Source: Mycobacterium haemophilum DSM 44634 (lineage in GTDB: Bacteria; Actinomycetota; Actinomycetes; Mycobacteriales; Mycobacteriaceae). From it: a stretch of DNA of 64,000 nucleotides. A program made the position numbers and the translations under genes. The notes beneath the pieces were generated by a model. That model was not told the origin of the DNA. It saw only the letters and a list, made by a program, of their open reading frames with translations, and ran no database searches. This document shows, piece by piece, positions 42,275 through 49,975 of the stretch (position 1 is its first letter; the number at the start of each line of letters is the position of its first letter). The DNA is taken from the NCBI RefSeq assembly GCF_000340435.2, contig NZ_CP011883.2, positions 840,607-904,606 on the forward strand, in the 5' to 3' direction.

Positions 42275-43480
42275 ATGAGTAGAGCGTTCATCATTGATCC
42301 AACGATAAGTGCCATTGAGGGTTTGCACGCCCTCCTGGGGATCGGAGTACCTGACGACGGGGGCATACTCTACTCTTCATTATCGTTCTTCGAAAAAGCT
42401 CTTGAGGACCTGGCATCGGCGTTTCCTAATGGTGGCTGGCTAGGTGCCGCCGCGGATAAATACGCCGGTAAAACCCGTAATCATGTGAATTTATTCCAGG
42501 GGCTGGCGGATCTGGATCGTGATCTCATAAACCTGATCCATGACCAGGCCAACTCGGTCCAGACGACACGCGATATTCTGGATGGCGCAAAGCGGGCGCT
42601 TGAGTTCGTGCGTCCGGTGGCTGTGGACATGACCTACGTCCCGATTGTCGGGTATGCCATATCGGCGGCCTTCCAGGCGCCGGCTTGCGCAGCCGCCATG
42701 GTCGCAGTGGGCGGCGGGCTTGCTTACCTGCTCGTAAAGACGGCGATCAACACGGCCAGATTCGTCGCCTTGCTGGCTCGATTGGCGCAGTTGTTGGCGG
42801 CCGCCATCGCGGACGTCATTTCGGATGTGGTGGACATAATCAAGGGCATCTTGGAAGAACTGTGGCAGTTCATAGCGGGCGCGCTAGCGGGCCTGAAGGA
42901 ACTTTGGGACAAGCTCACCGGGTGGGTCTCTGGACTGTTCTCGCAATGGTGGTCGAACCTGTCCTCCTTGTTTACCGGAGTCCCTGGCTTGAGTGGCGCG
43001 ACCAGCGGCTTGTCCCAGGTGACTGGCTTGTTCAGCGCGGCCGGTTTATCCGGTTTACCCGGTTCGTCCGGGTTGGTCAGCGCGGAAAGTTTAGCGAGCT
43101 CAGCCGGCTTGCCCAGCTTGGTCGGCTTTGAGGGCGGGTCCGGCTTGGTGGGCTTGCCGCAAGTGGCTCAGGTGCATGCCGCCTCGATTCGGCAGGGGCT
43201 GCGTCCCCGGGGTGATGGCCCGGCCGGAACCTCTATGGAGCAGCTCGGCGGGCAGCCGGAGAGGGTCTCCGCGCAAGGCTCCCAAGATATGGGCGGCCCC
43301 CAAGGTATGGGTGGTCCCCAAGGTATGGGCGGCATGCATCCCGCTTCGGCGACGTCGAAAGGTATGACGACGAAGAAGTACTCGGAAGGCGCGGCGGCGG
43401 CCACAGACGATGCGGAGCGCGCGCCAGTAGACGCTGAATCAGGCGGTGGCAAACGGGTGGTGACGCGACACGTCGTTTAA
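42275..43480 (+). CDS. espA: ESX-1 secretion-associated protein EspA
   Basis: A 401-residue protein from ATG 42275 that reads MSRAFIIDPTISAIEGLHALLGIG. It matches M. tuberculosis EspA (Rv3616c) along its length, including ILYSSLSFFEKALEDLA, the WLG turn at 55-57, DKYAGKTRNHVN, Cys138 (used for disulfide dimerisation in EspA) and the C-terminal TTKKYSEGAAA/AERAP segment. A short GPQGMG tandem (about 350-362) lies in the tail. EspA is secreted together with EspC and is required for EsxA/EsxB export in M. tuberculosis. It is the first gene of an espA-espC-espD operon. Confidence 0.96.
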   Translation: MSRAFIIDPTISAIEGLHALLGIGVPDDGGILYSSLSFFEKALEDLASAFPNGGWLGAAADKYAGKTRNHVNLFQGLADLDRDLINLIHDQANSVQTTRDILDGAKRALEFVRPVAVDMTYVPIVGYAISAAFQAPACAAAMVAVGGGLAYLLVKTAINTARFVALLARLAQLLAAAIADVISDVVDIIKGILEELWQFIAGALAGLKELWDKLTGWVSGLFSQWWSNLSSLFTGVPGLSGATSGLSQVTGLFSAAGLSGLPGSSGLVSAESLASSAGLPSLVGFEGGSGLVGLPQVAQVHAASIRQGLRPRGDGPAGTSMEQLGGQPERVSAQGSQDMGGPQGMGGPQGMGGMHPASATSKGMTTKKYSEGAAAATDDAERAPVDAESGGGKRVVTRHVV

Positions 43481-43554
43481 CACCATTGGCGAGTCAAATC
43501 CATTGCTAACCAGCGCCGTAGCAAGCGCAATGCTAGACGGAAGGGATGCGATCA

Positions 43555-43866
43555 ATGACAGATAACTTGACGGTTCAGCCCGAGCACCTGGGTGCACTGG
43601 CGTCGTACCACGACAACGCGGCGGTCGGTGCCTCTTCCGGAGTCGATGCTGCCGCTGGACTAGGCGAATCAGTGGCGATCACTCATGGTTCGTACTGCTC
43701 GCAGTTCAACAACACGTTAAAAATGTATGAGACCACCCGCAACGCTCTTGGCTCGTCCTTACATGCGGCCGGTGTCGATCTCGCTAAGAATCTGCGAGCC
43801 GCGGCGCGCATATATCTTGAGGCCGACGAAACGTGTGGCAAGGATATCGACTCGGTGTTCGGCTGA
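43555..43866 (+). CDS. espC: ESX-1 secretion-associated protein EspC
   Basis: A 103-residue protein from ATG 43555 (MTDNLTVQPEHLGALASYHDNAAV), the same length as M. tuberculosis EspC (Rv3615c). Cys48 in THGSYCSQFNN and the type VII signal YLEAD (YxxxD) near the C-terminus are present. EspC is co-secreted with EspA and can form filaments linked to the ESX-1 apparatus. It follows espA by 74 bp. Confidence 0.96.
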   Translation: MTDNLTVQPEHLGALASYHDNAAVGASSGVDAAAGLGESVAITHGSYCSQFNNTLKMYETTRNALGSSLHAAGVDLAKNLRAAARIYLEADETCGKDIDSVFG

Positions 43867-43991
43867 CCAGGTTCGTTGCACGGGGTGGCAGGTCACAACG
43901 TCTTCCCAACGAGTGCTTGTTCGGATTAACCGATGCCTGCTCCCCGGGCCGACTTTTCTTGTGTGGCAACGAATTCAGAAGGGATGCCGTG

Positions 43992-44582
43992 GTGGTCTTG
44001 CCCGGAAGTGACTTCGAGAGCGATGATTTCGACACCGTGGATCCCTGGGGCGCTGACGGCGCGGCGTGCTCGACTGTGGATCCGATTGTTGGCTTCGAGT
44101 CGGCGGCAACCCCGGACAGCGGACCCGACGTAGACAACACTCGCGGTCAGGCTGAGGAGGACGCAGAACAAGTAGAACAAGAGGAACAAGAGGAACAAGA
44201 GGAACACGAGATCGCAGTTTTCACGGTGACGAATCCCCCACGCACCGTGTCGGTGTCGGTGCTGATGGACGGCCGGATCGACTATGTCGAGCTCTCGAAG
44301 AGGGTGACGTGGATGAGTGAATCACAGGTCGCCTCCGAGATCCTGGTAATCGCTGACTTGGCGCGGCAGAAGGCGCAGTCGGCCCAGTACGCCTTCATCC
44401 TCGACAGAATGAGTCAACTGGCCGATGCAGATGAAGACCGCGTCGCACTGTTACGTGAATCCGTGGGCAATACCTGGGGTTTGCCATCGCCGGAACAAGC
44501 CGCAGCGGCAGAAGCTGAAGTGTTTGCAACCCGTTACAGCGACGATGGCCCCGCACAAGACACAGAGAGTGATCAATGGTGA
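43992..44582 (+). CDS. espD: ESX-1 secretion-associated protein EspD
   Basis: A 196-residue protein. GTG 43992 (VVLPGSDFESDDFDTVDPWG) fits the EspD (Rv3614c) start; GTG 43989 is possible, and GAAGGG lies upstream. VFTVTNPPRTVSVSVLMDGRIDYVELS, LASEILVIADLARQKAQSAQYAFILDRMSQ-type sequence and the FATRYSDD end are conserved. It is about 12 residues longer than EspD because of a Glu/Gln repeat (44162-44210). EspD stabilises EspA and EspC levels in M. tuberculosis. Confidence 0.95.
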   Translation: MVLPGSDFESDDFDTVDPWGADGAACSTVDPIVGFESAATPDSGPDVDNTRGQAEEDAEQVEQEEQEEQEEHEIAVFTVTNPPRTVSVSVLMDGRIDYVELSKRVTWMSESQVASEILVIADLARQKAQSAQYAFILDRMSQLADADEDRVALLRESVGNTWGLPSPEQAAAAEAEVFATRYSDDGPAQDTESDQW

Positions 44583-44823
44583 ACTGATCCACTCCGGTGA
44601 GTCCAGAGACTCTGGTCCGCTCTGTGTTTCGCGGAGGCGCAGTTCTGGGCTTTCATGTCACCGGGACCGGCTTCTCGAACTCTGACTTGGGCCACGAAGA
44701 CGGCCTCGGGGGCGGCGGTGCAGATCGTTAGGTCCTCACGGCGGGGTTCACGCAAGATCGAGCACCTGGGTTCTGCGCATGAAGAGGCCGAGTTGGAGGT
44801 ACGCCCTTAGCGGTTGGCCATGA

Positions 44824-45150
44824 TCAGAAATTTGGCCACTGAAATGTGGTCTGCTTGATGAGGTCGGCTCCGCCTTCGTCGGCCTTCTGGTAAGCAGTGC
44901 CGGCCTTGTGCAGATTGTCAGCGAGCAGCTCGGCGACTGATTGCAGGCGCGAAACCGCGGTGCTGCGGATCGTTTCAAACTGTGCGAAAGCATTATTGAA
45001 CAGTGAGCAGTATGACCCGTGAGTGGTCGAGACCGACTGGCTCAACCCACTGGCCATGTTCCCTGTGGATTGGAGATCGGTTGATGCATTGTTGTGAATG
45101 CGCTGCAACGCGTTGAGGAACTCTGGCGAGACGTGCACATGTCCTGTCAT
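44824..45150 (-). CDS. EspC-like ESX-1 protein, second copy
   Basis: A 108-residue protein starting MTGHVHVSPEFLNALQRIHNNAS. It shares with EspC the STTHGSYCSLFNNAF block with Cys at position 48, and the secretion signal YQKAD (YxxxD) near residue 92. EspF has the same size but, as I recall, lacks that Cys, so EspC is the better match. It lies 49 bp downstream of an EspA-like gene on the same strand and faces espD across about 240 bp. No espD-like third gene follows. Confidence 0.88.
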   Translation of the reverse strand: MTGHVHVSPEFLNALQRIHNNASTDLQSTGNMASGLSQSVSTTHGSYCSLFNNAFAQFETIRSTAVSRLQSVAELLADNLHKAGTAYQKADEGGADLIKQTTFQWPNF

Positions 45151-45199
45151 GGTTATTCTCCTTTTAAGTCCGATTTTTCGCGGCTATAGCGTTGGCTGG

Positions 45200-46486
45200 C
45201 TACGACTTTGGTGCGCTGGCCTTAACAACGATGGTGGCCTTCTTGGGGGTTTCGGGAACCTCCTTGGTGGCATTGACAGGTGCGCGCTCCGCCTCGGCTG
45301 GTGCGCCCGAAGCCGCGCCTCTCCTGCTCTCGTCATGAGCGGCGGCTCGGTGCATCGGGGCGCCTCCCGGCATACCGCCTTGTTGCGCCGCCTGTGCGTC
45401 TGCATGCGCCGGCGAGCCAAGCGTCGGTGCATGCTCGGCGGCCTGGCCAAGGCTGCCGGTCTGACCCAGGTTGCTGATCGGGCGGACCTCTGAGGACAGC
45501 GCACGCATCTGACTGACGTTTTGACCCAGGTTGCTCAGCGTCGTCGAACTGGCCAGGTGCGCGGACTGGATCGGGTTGGGCAGGCGCGCCATGTCGGCCA
45601 GGTGGGGCAAGGAGCTTGCGCCGGTTGCGGCGGTCGCGCCAACTTGACTCATGCTGGGCAAGGAGGTCAAGGAGGTCAGCGAGCCCAAGCTACTAGGCAG
45701 CGCGGTGAACGCAGACGCGCCGAAGCCTGCGCCGTTGCCCCACCCCATGAGGTTCTCCACCTCGGACTCCACGTCGTAGTAAAGGTTGCGCAGCTCCGAG
45801 CCGATATCGGACACGACGTCCTCCACGGCGTTCTCTATTCCGGAGAAGAAGTTGCTGATTTCCGCCCAGGCGGTCTCCAAGGCGAGCTCCAATTCGGTCA
45901 CAACGAAGCTGATGTCGGACTCGATGTCTTCTATGAATTGTTTCACTTCGTAGTAGACCAGCTCCGTTACGAGTTCGGCTAATTGCGCGATCGTCGCGAT
46001 CAGCGATGCCGCGTTTTCTGCCGTCTGATAGGCCAAATACGACATCGTGGCCGTAACCATGGTCATCGTCGGGGGACAAACCAGCAATTCAAATGCGTCG
46101 GCGAGTCCCCCGCCAATAAGCGGAATATCGTTAAGAACTTTGGCGACGGATCGCATTGTCCCAAGAAAGCTCTTCGCGGACGCCAACCGGTCTCGCGCAT
46201 TCTGGACCGCTTCGGCCTGCTTTGATACGAGGGTTCCCGTTATGTAGTCCACATCCGCCATAATCTCTTCGCGGACGACTTGAAGTTGGTTCTGGGTTGA
46301 ATACTTTTCAGCGGCGGCACCCGTCCAATTGTCGCCCGGTGCGGCCGAGCGCTGGTCTTTAGCGGTTTGGGAGAAACGCGACGAGCTGGCACCGAATATG
46401 CTTCCCGTGGTCGGAGTTCCAGATCCAAGCAACCATTGCAGGTCCTCGATGACACTGAGCGATGTATCGATGATGTAGAGACTCAT
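45200..46486 (-). CDS. EspA-like ESX-1 protein, second copy
   Basis: A 428-residue protein starting MSLYIIDTSLSVIEDLQWLLGSGTP, parallel to the EspA start. The WTG turn is at 54-56 (DNWTGAAAEKYS) and a Cys is at 137 (LLVCPPTM), matching EspA Cys138. A hydrophobic stretch (MTMVTATMSYLAYQTA) and an acidic helical middle follow, then a Gly/Ser/Ala tail ending with AEAERAPVN, the AERAP motif also seen in EspA and EspE. Overall similarity to the neighbouring EspA is low, so this is an old paralogue, not a recent duplication. It is paired with the EspC-like gene. Confidence 0.88.
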   Translation of the reverse strand: MSLYIIDTSLSVIEDLQWLLGSGTPTTGSIFGASSSRFSQTAKDQRSAAPGDNWTGAAAEKYSTQNQLQVVREEIMADVDYITGTLVSKQAEAVQNARDRLASAKSFLGTMRSVAKVLNDIPLIGGGLADAFELLVCPPTMTMVTATMSYLAYQTAENAASLIATIAQLAELVTELVYYEVKQFIEDIESDISFVVTELELALETAWAEISNFFSGIENAVEDVVSDIGSELRNLYYDVESEVENLMGWGNGAGFGASAFTALPSSLGSLTSLTSLPSMSQVGATAATGASSLPHLADMARLPNPIQSAHLASSTTLSNLGQNVSQMRALSSEVRPISNLGQTGSLGQAAEHAPTLGSPAHADAQAAQQGGMPGGAPMHRAAAHDESRRGAASGAPAEAERAPVNATKEVPETPKKATIVVKASAPKS

Positions 46487-46907
46487 ATGCTAAATCCTTA
46501 CCCTCGGTGATCTGTTGACTACGCTTTTGCCGGGTCCCACTTGCGCCATGGACCCCTGATGATGCGGATTGGATCGTCTTAAACGGTTATCACGCACCTG
46601 GCGGCGTATCGACCAACTCGATTTGCTGCAATCACTCCTCGCCACGGACCTTTTTCGGTCATACTGATGGTCTCCCTCCCTGGCGTGGGTCCTGCGCGTC
46701 AGCGACACAATGCCTGAACGAGACGCCCGTCGTCCAATAGACGTTCGCTACCGGTTAATAACCGGAAACTATCATGCTGCGTGCGGGTGACTTCTGTTGG
46801 GCAGCTGGGGGTTTTGGGGCGACGGCGTGGCCGTGGGCTCTTTATCCGTGCTCAGATCGCGTCCGGGGCGGGTCGCCGGCCGCTGATGCGGGTGTGGCTA
46901 GTGGGGC
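46487..46907. promoter_or_regulatory. 421-bp upstream region of the second EspA-like gene
   Basis: No gene is recognised here. It should contain the promoter of the EspA-like/EspC-like pair (minus strand) and the tail region of lpqD. A perfect palindrome CCGGTTA-A-TAACCGG lies at 46751-46765, a possible operator about 265 bp upstream of the start. Confidence 0.45.
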
Positions 46908-47612
46908 TCAGATGAAGTTTCGGATGCCGTCCCAGTCCACCAGCGTCCAACCGTTAATGGGGTTGCCGGTGATCACCACCCGGCCGATGTTCGGTAACGG
47001 ATGGCTGGTCAGCAGGCTGTCCTTACCGTTCTTCACGTTCATCAGCGTCCAGACCATGATCGCTGCGCCCTGCGAGAACGCGACCGGCTTGTGGTGGCCG
47101 CTGTGGTAGATCTTCCAGATGGCGGCACTGAACGCAGAATTGAAATCCTTGCCGCTGATCGATCCCGGGATGCTGTTTCCGACATCACCGTTGATCCAGT
47201 CCGCCGGCGCCAGCAGATACGTCGAGTTGGCCATTGTCTCGGGTTTGCCGTTGTACCAGCCGGCGTCGATCGACTGGAGGCCACTAAGGACCTCGACCGG
47301 CTTTCCGAGCTCGCTAGCTAACGGCGCGGCGGTCTGCTGGGCTTCGGCCATTTCGGAGGCGTAGACGCTGTCGAAATCGTCACGGGCGTGCAGCACCTGC
47401 TGGGCTTGCCCTTTGCCCTCCGGGGTGAGGCTGGGACCGGGCATGTCGGTGGCGATGACCCCGTCCGCGTTGGCCTGAGACTGGGCGTTTCGGATGAAGG
47501 TCAACGTGATGCTGCGCGCCTGCGTTGTTCCGCCGCAGGCTCCGACGATTACCGTTGCGGCCAGCACGGCCAGGATGCTGGATGCCTTCGGCATCATGGT
47601 GCGGTTGAGCAT
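46908..47612 (-). CDS. lpqD: LpqD, lipoprotein with a degenerate histidine-phosphatase fold
   Basis: About 234 residues from ATG 47612. The signal peptide ends in the lipobox VIVGACGG. The phosphoglycerate-mutase-like fold is clear: ITLTFIRNAQSQANADG at the first strand, LTPEGKGQAQQV, then FSQGAAIMVWTLMN. The catalytic RHG motif reads RNA and the distal SHG reads SQG, so both active-site His residues are missing. It is probably a surface-attached non-catalytic or ligand-binding protein. It is divergent from htdY (96 bp) and corresponds to Rv3390. Confidence 0.9.
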   Translation of the reverse strand: MLNRTMMPKASSILAVLAATVIVGACGGTTQARSITLTFIRNAQSQANADGVIATDMPGPSLTPEGKGQAQQVLHARDDFDSVYASEMAEAQQTAAPLASELGKPVEVLSGLQSIDAGWYNGKPETMANSTYLLAPADWINGDVGNSIPGSISGKDFNSAFSAAIWKIYHSGHHKPVAFSQGAAIMVWTLMNVKNGKDSLLTSHPLPNIGRVVITGNPINGWTLVDWDGIRNFI

Positions 47613-47708
47613 GGCGATAGCCTGCCCTGCCGACCGCGTCAATGTGAAGGGTTTTGCGATGGTTGGGTGGGGGAAAAGGCGTGAATATTCGATCGGAGGG
47701 AGACTCAC

Positions 47709-48581
47709 ATGGCACTAGACCCCACTGCCATCGGCGCGGTGACCGAGCCAATCCTGACTGAATGGACCGACCGGGACACCATGTTGTATGCGCTCGGCGT
47801 CGGTGCCGGAACCGAGGACCTGTCCTTCACCACGGACAACAGCCACGACATCACCCAGCAGGTGTTGCCCACCTATGCGGTGATCTGCTGTCCGGCGTTC
47901 GGGGCGGCGACAAAGATCGGGACGTTCAACTGGGCCTTGCTCTTGCATGGATCGCAGGCCATCCGGCTGCATGCGCCGCTGCCGGCCGCCGGCAGGCTGT
48001 CGGTGGTCACCGAGGTCGTTGATCTGCAGGACAAGGGCGAAGGCAAGAACGCGATCGTTGTGTTGCGCGGCCGCGGCACGGACCCGCAATCGGGGACGCT
48101 GATCGCCGAGACGCTGACCACGCTGGTGATCCGGGGTGCCGGCGGGTTCGGGGGAGTGCCGGGTCAGCGGCCGGCGGCCCCAGAATTTCCGGACCGCGAG
48201 CCCGATGCCCGAATCGCGCTGCCCACCCGCGAGGATCAGGCGTTGATTTACCGGCTTTCCGGTGACCGCAATCCGCTGCATAGCGATCCGTGGTTCGCCA
48301 GGGAGATGGCCGGGTTTCCCAAGCCGATCCTGCACGGGTTGTGCAGCTACGGTGTGACGGGCCGAGCGTTGGTCGCCGAGCTGGGCAACGGTGTGGCGGC
48401 CAACATCACCTCGATCGCGGCGCGGTTTACCTCACCGGTGTTTCCCGGCGAGACGCTGACCACCCTGATCTGGCGAACCGAACCAGGGCGGGCGGTGTTT
48501 CGTACCGAGGTCGTCGGTTCCGCCGGCGACGAGCCGCGGGTGGTGCTGGACGACGGGGCGGTGGAGTACCTGCCGGCCTAG
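47709..48581 (+). CDS. htdY: 3-Hydroxyacyl-thioester dehydratase HtdY (MaoC-like)
   Basis: A 290-residue double-hotdog (R)-hydratase. The hydratase-2 motif with the Asp/His dyad is YRLSGDRNPLHSDPWFA in the C-terminal hotdog, followed by PKPILHGLCSYGVTGRALV. ATG 47709 follows GGAGGG. It hydrates or dehydrates 3-hydroxyacyl-CoAs in lipid metabolism. It corresponds to Rv3389c and is convergent with otsB2 (12 bp). Confidence 0.94.
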   Translation: MALDPTAIGAVTEPILTEWTDRDTMLYALGVGAGTEDLSFTTDNSHDITQQVLPTYAVICCPAFGAATKIGTFNWALLLHGSQAIRLHAPLPAAGRLSVVTEVVDLQDKGEGKNAIVVLRGRGTDPQSGTLIAETLTTLVIRGAGGFGGVPGQRPAAPEFPDREPDARIALPTREDQALIYRLSGDRNPLHSDPWFAREMAGFPKPILHGLCSYGVTGRALVAELGNGVAANITSIAARFTSPVFPGETLTTLIWRTEPGRAVFRTEVVGSAGDEPRVVLDDGAVEYLPA

Positions 48582-48593
48582 CTGCAAGCGTCA

Positions 48594-49922
48594 CTAGTCC
48601 GATGGTGGCGACCCGCTGCGCCCGGCTACGCCGCGCTTGCGATCACCACTAAGCTGGCGTGCTAACCGTTCGGTGAATTCGCTGACCCGCGTTGGACTGT
48701 CTAGCGCGAACAGTGCGGCGGTGGCGCGGTCACCGTCTTCGGTGTGTCGCACCACGATCGGAACACCCCGAACGTCGGTGTGGCGCACCGCGTCGAACGC
48801 GTCCTCGTCGGTGATGTCATCGCCGAGATAGATCGGCATGAGCGAAGCGGAGCCGACGTGAGTGCCGCCGTGATGCAGGTGATCGATCACCCAACGAAGT
48901 GTTTTTCCCTTGTCCCAGTCGATGTCGGGACGCAGCTCAATGACCTCGCGGCCTGTCGTCACCCGAAGCGTGTTGCGCTGGCCCGCGGTGCGTACCGCCG
49001 CGGCGACCTCGTCGACGCGGTCACGTGCGGCATTACGGTAGTGCACGGCAACGCCAAACCGCTTGTGCTCCACCATGACTCCCGGAATTGGCCCGAGTTG
49101 GTCGCGTAGCTGGGCCGCCGCCTGTTCCAGCACGGGTATCGCCGTTGCCGCCGCGTCGTTTTGGTGATGTGTGCCGTCGGGTGCGGTTAACTCAAAACCA
49201 TGACTGCCGGCATACCAGATGCCGGGCACGCCGACACGCTTGACCACATCGGCGAGGTCGCGGCCGGACAGCACGGCGACTGGACACCGTGCGGCCAACA
49301 TCTGCAGCGCCTCGGACGCGCCGGGGACGGGTCTGGCCGAGTCGGGATCATCGACGATGTCTGACAGCGTGCCGTCGAAGTCGAAGAACACTGCCGGTTG
49401 CCCGGCGGTGAGGCCGTCGGCCAAGCCGAGGGCTCCCAGCGCGTCGGGAAGCTCCGACATCCGACGGTCCCCGGTTCGCACGATGACCTCACGCAGGTCG
49501 GCGACGACCGTGTCGGCGCCGTAGCGACGTAGGGTGTCGCGGTGGCCGGTCCGGTCTTCCCCGATGACTAGGCCGAGCACCAGCGCGAAACCACCATGGC
49601 GTGCGGCCGTGACGACGGCCGCGTCGACCGCGACGACGACGCACCGGCCCGGCCGCGCCCGCACGCGGTTGGCCGCCTCGACGAGGAGGGCGATCTCCGT
49701 GCTGACTGGGCCGTCAACGTGCACGGGGAACAGATCGCCGAGGCCGGCCGCGGTCAGCACGCCCTGGCAGTTGCGGCTGGTCGAAAAAACGGCGGTGCTC
49801 ACACCGATCTGCTGAAGTTGCCGGACCAGCGTCACCGTGGAGCCGAGCGGGGTGTCGGTCACCACGGCGTCGAGGTCGAACAGCGCCGCGTCGTGGTGCC
49901 GCGGGTCGATGGTGACCGGCAT
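48594..49922 (-). CDS. otsB2: Trehalose-6-phosphate phosphatase OtsB2
   Basis: A 442-residue protein. The C-terminal HAD phosphatase domain has the nucleophile motif FFDFDGTLSDIVDDPDSA, VLSGRDLADV, YAGSHGFEL, VEHKRFGVAVHYRNA and YLGDDITDEDAFD. It removes phosphate from trehalose-6-phosphate to give trehalose. The N-terminal HAD-like domain (about 1-140, ALFDLDAVVTDTPLG) appears more complete than in Rv3372 as I recall. The last 17 residues (SGDRKRGVAGRSGSPPSD) come from a 41-bp repeat that replaced the native tail. Confidence 0.94.
   Translation of the reverse strand: MPVTIDPRHHDAALFDLDAVVTDTPLGSTVTLVRQLQQIGVSTAVFSTSRNCQGVLTAAGLGDLFPVHVDGPVSTEIALLVEAANRVRARPGRCVVVAVDAAVVTAARHGGFALVLGLVIGEDRTGHRDTLRRYGADTVVADLREVIVRTGDRRMSELPDALGALGLADGLTAGQPAVFFDFDGTLSDIVDDPDSARPVPGASEALQMLAARCPVAVLSGRDLADVVKRVGVPGIWYAGSHGFELTAPDGTHHQNDAAATAIPVLEQAAAQLRDQLGPIPGVMVEHKRFGVAVHYRNAARDRVDEVAAAVRTAGQRNTLRVTTGREVIELRPDIDWDKGKTLRWVIDHLHHGGTHVGSASLMPIYLGDDITDEDAFDAVRHTDVRGVPIVVRHTEDGDRATAALFALDSPTRVSEFTERLARQLSGDRKRGVAGRSGSPPSD
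48607..48647. repeat. 41-bp dispersed repeat, copy C (3' end of otsB2)
   Basis: Same orientation as copy A on the + strand, so relative to otsB2 it is read from the other strand (GDRKRGVAGRSGSPP). It supplies the new C-terminus of the protein. Confidence 0.9.
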
Positions 49923-49975
49923 TGACCAACCATCTCACGGTGGACACGGTGGTTAAGGGAGGCCTCCCCATCCGG

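Noticed and set aside
42067..42366. 99-codon minus-strand frame across the espA start
   Set aside because: It overlaps the espA 5' end and leader, has no homology I recognise and no RBS; treated as chance.
44583..44823. Possible 60-codon gene between espD and the EspC-like gene
   Set aside because: The minus-strand frame overlaps espD's end, has no RBS or family resemblance, and the region is just the gap between convergent operons.
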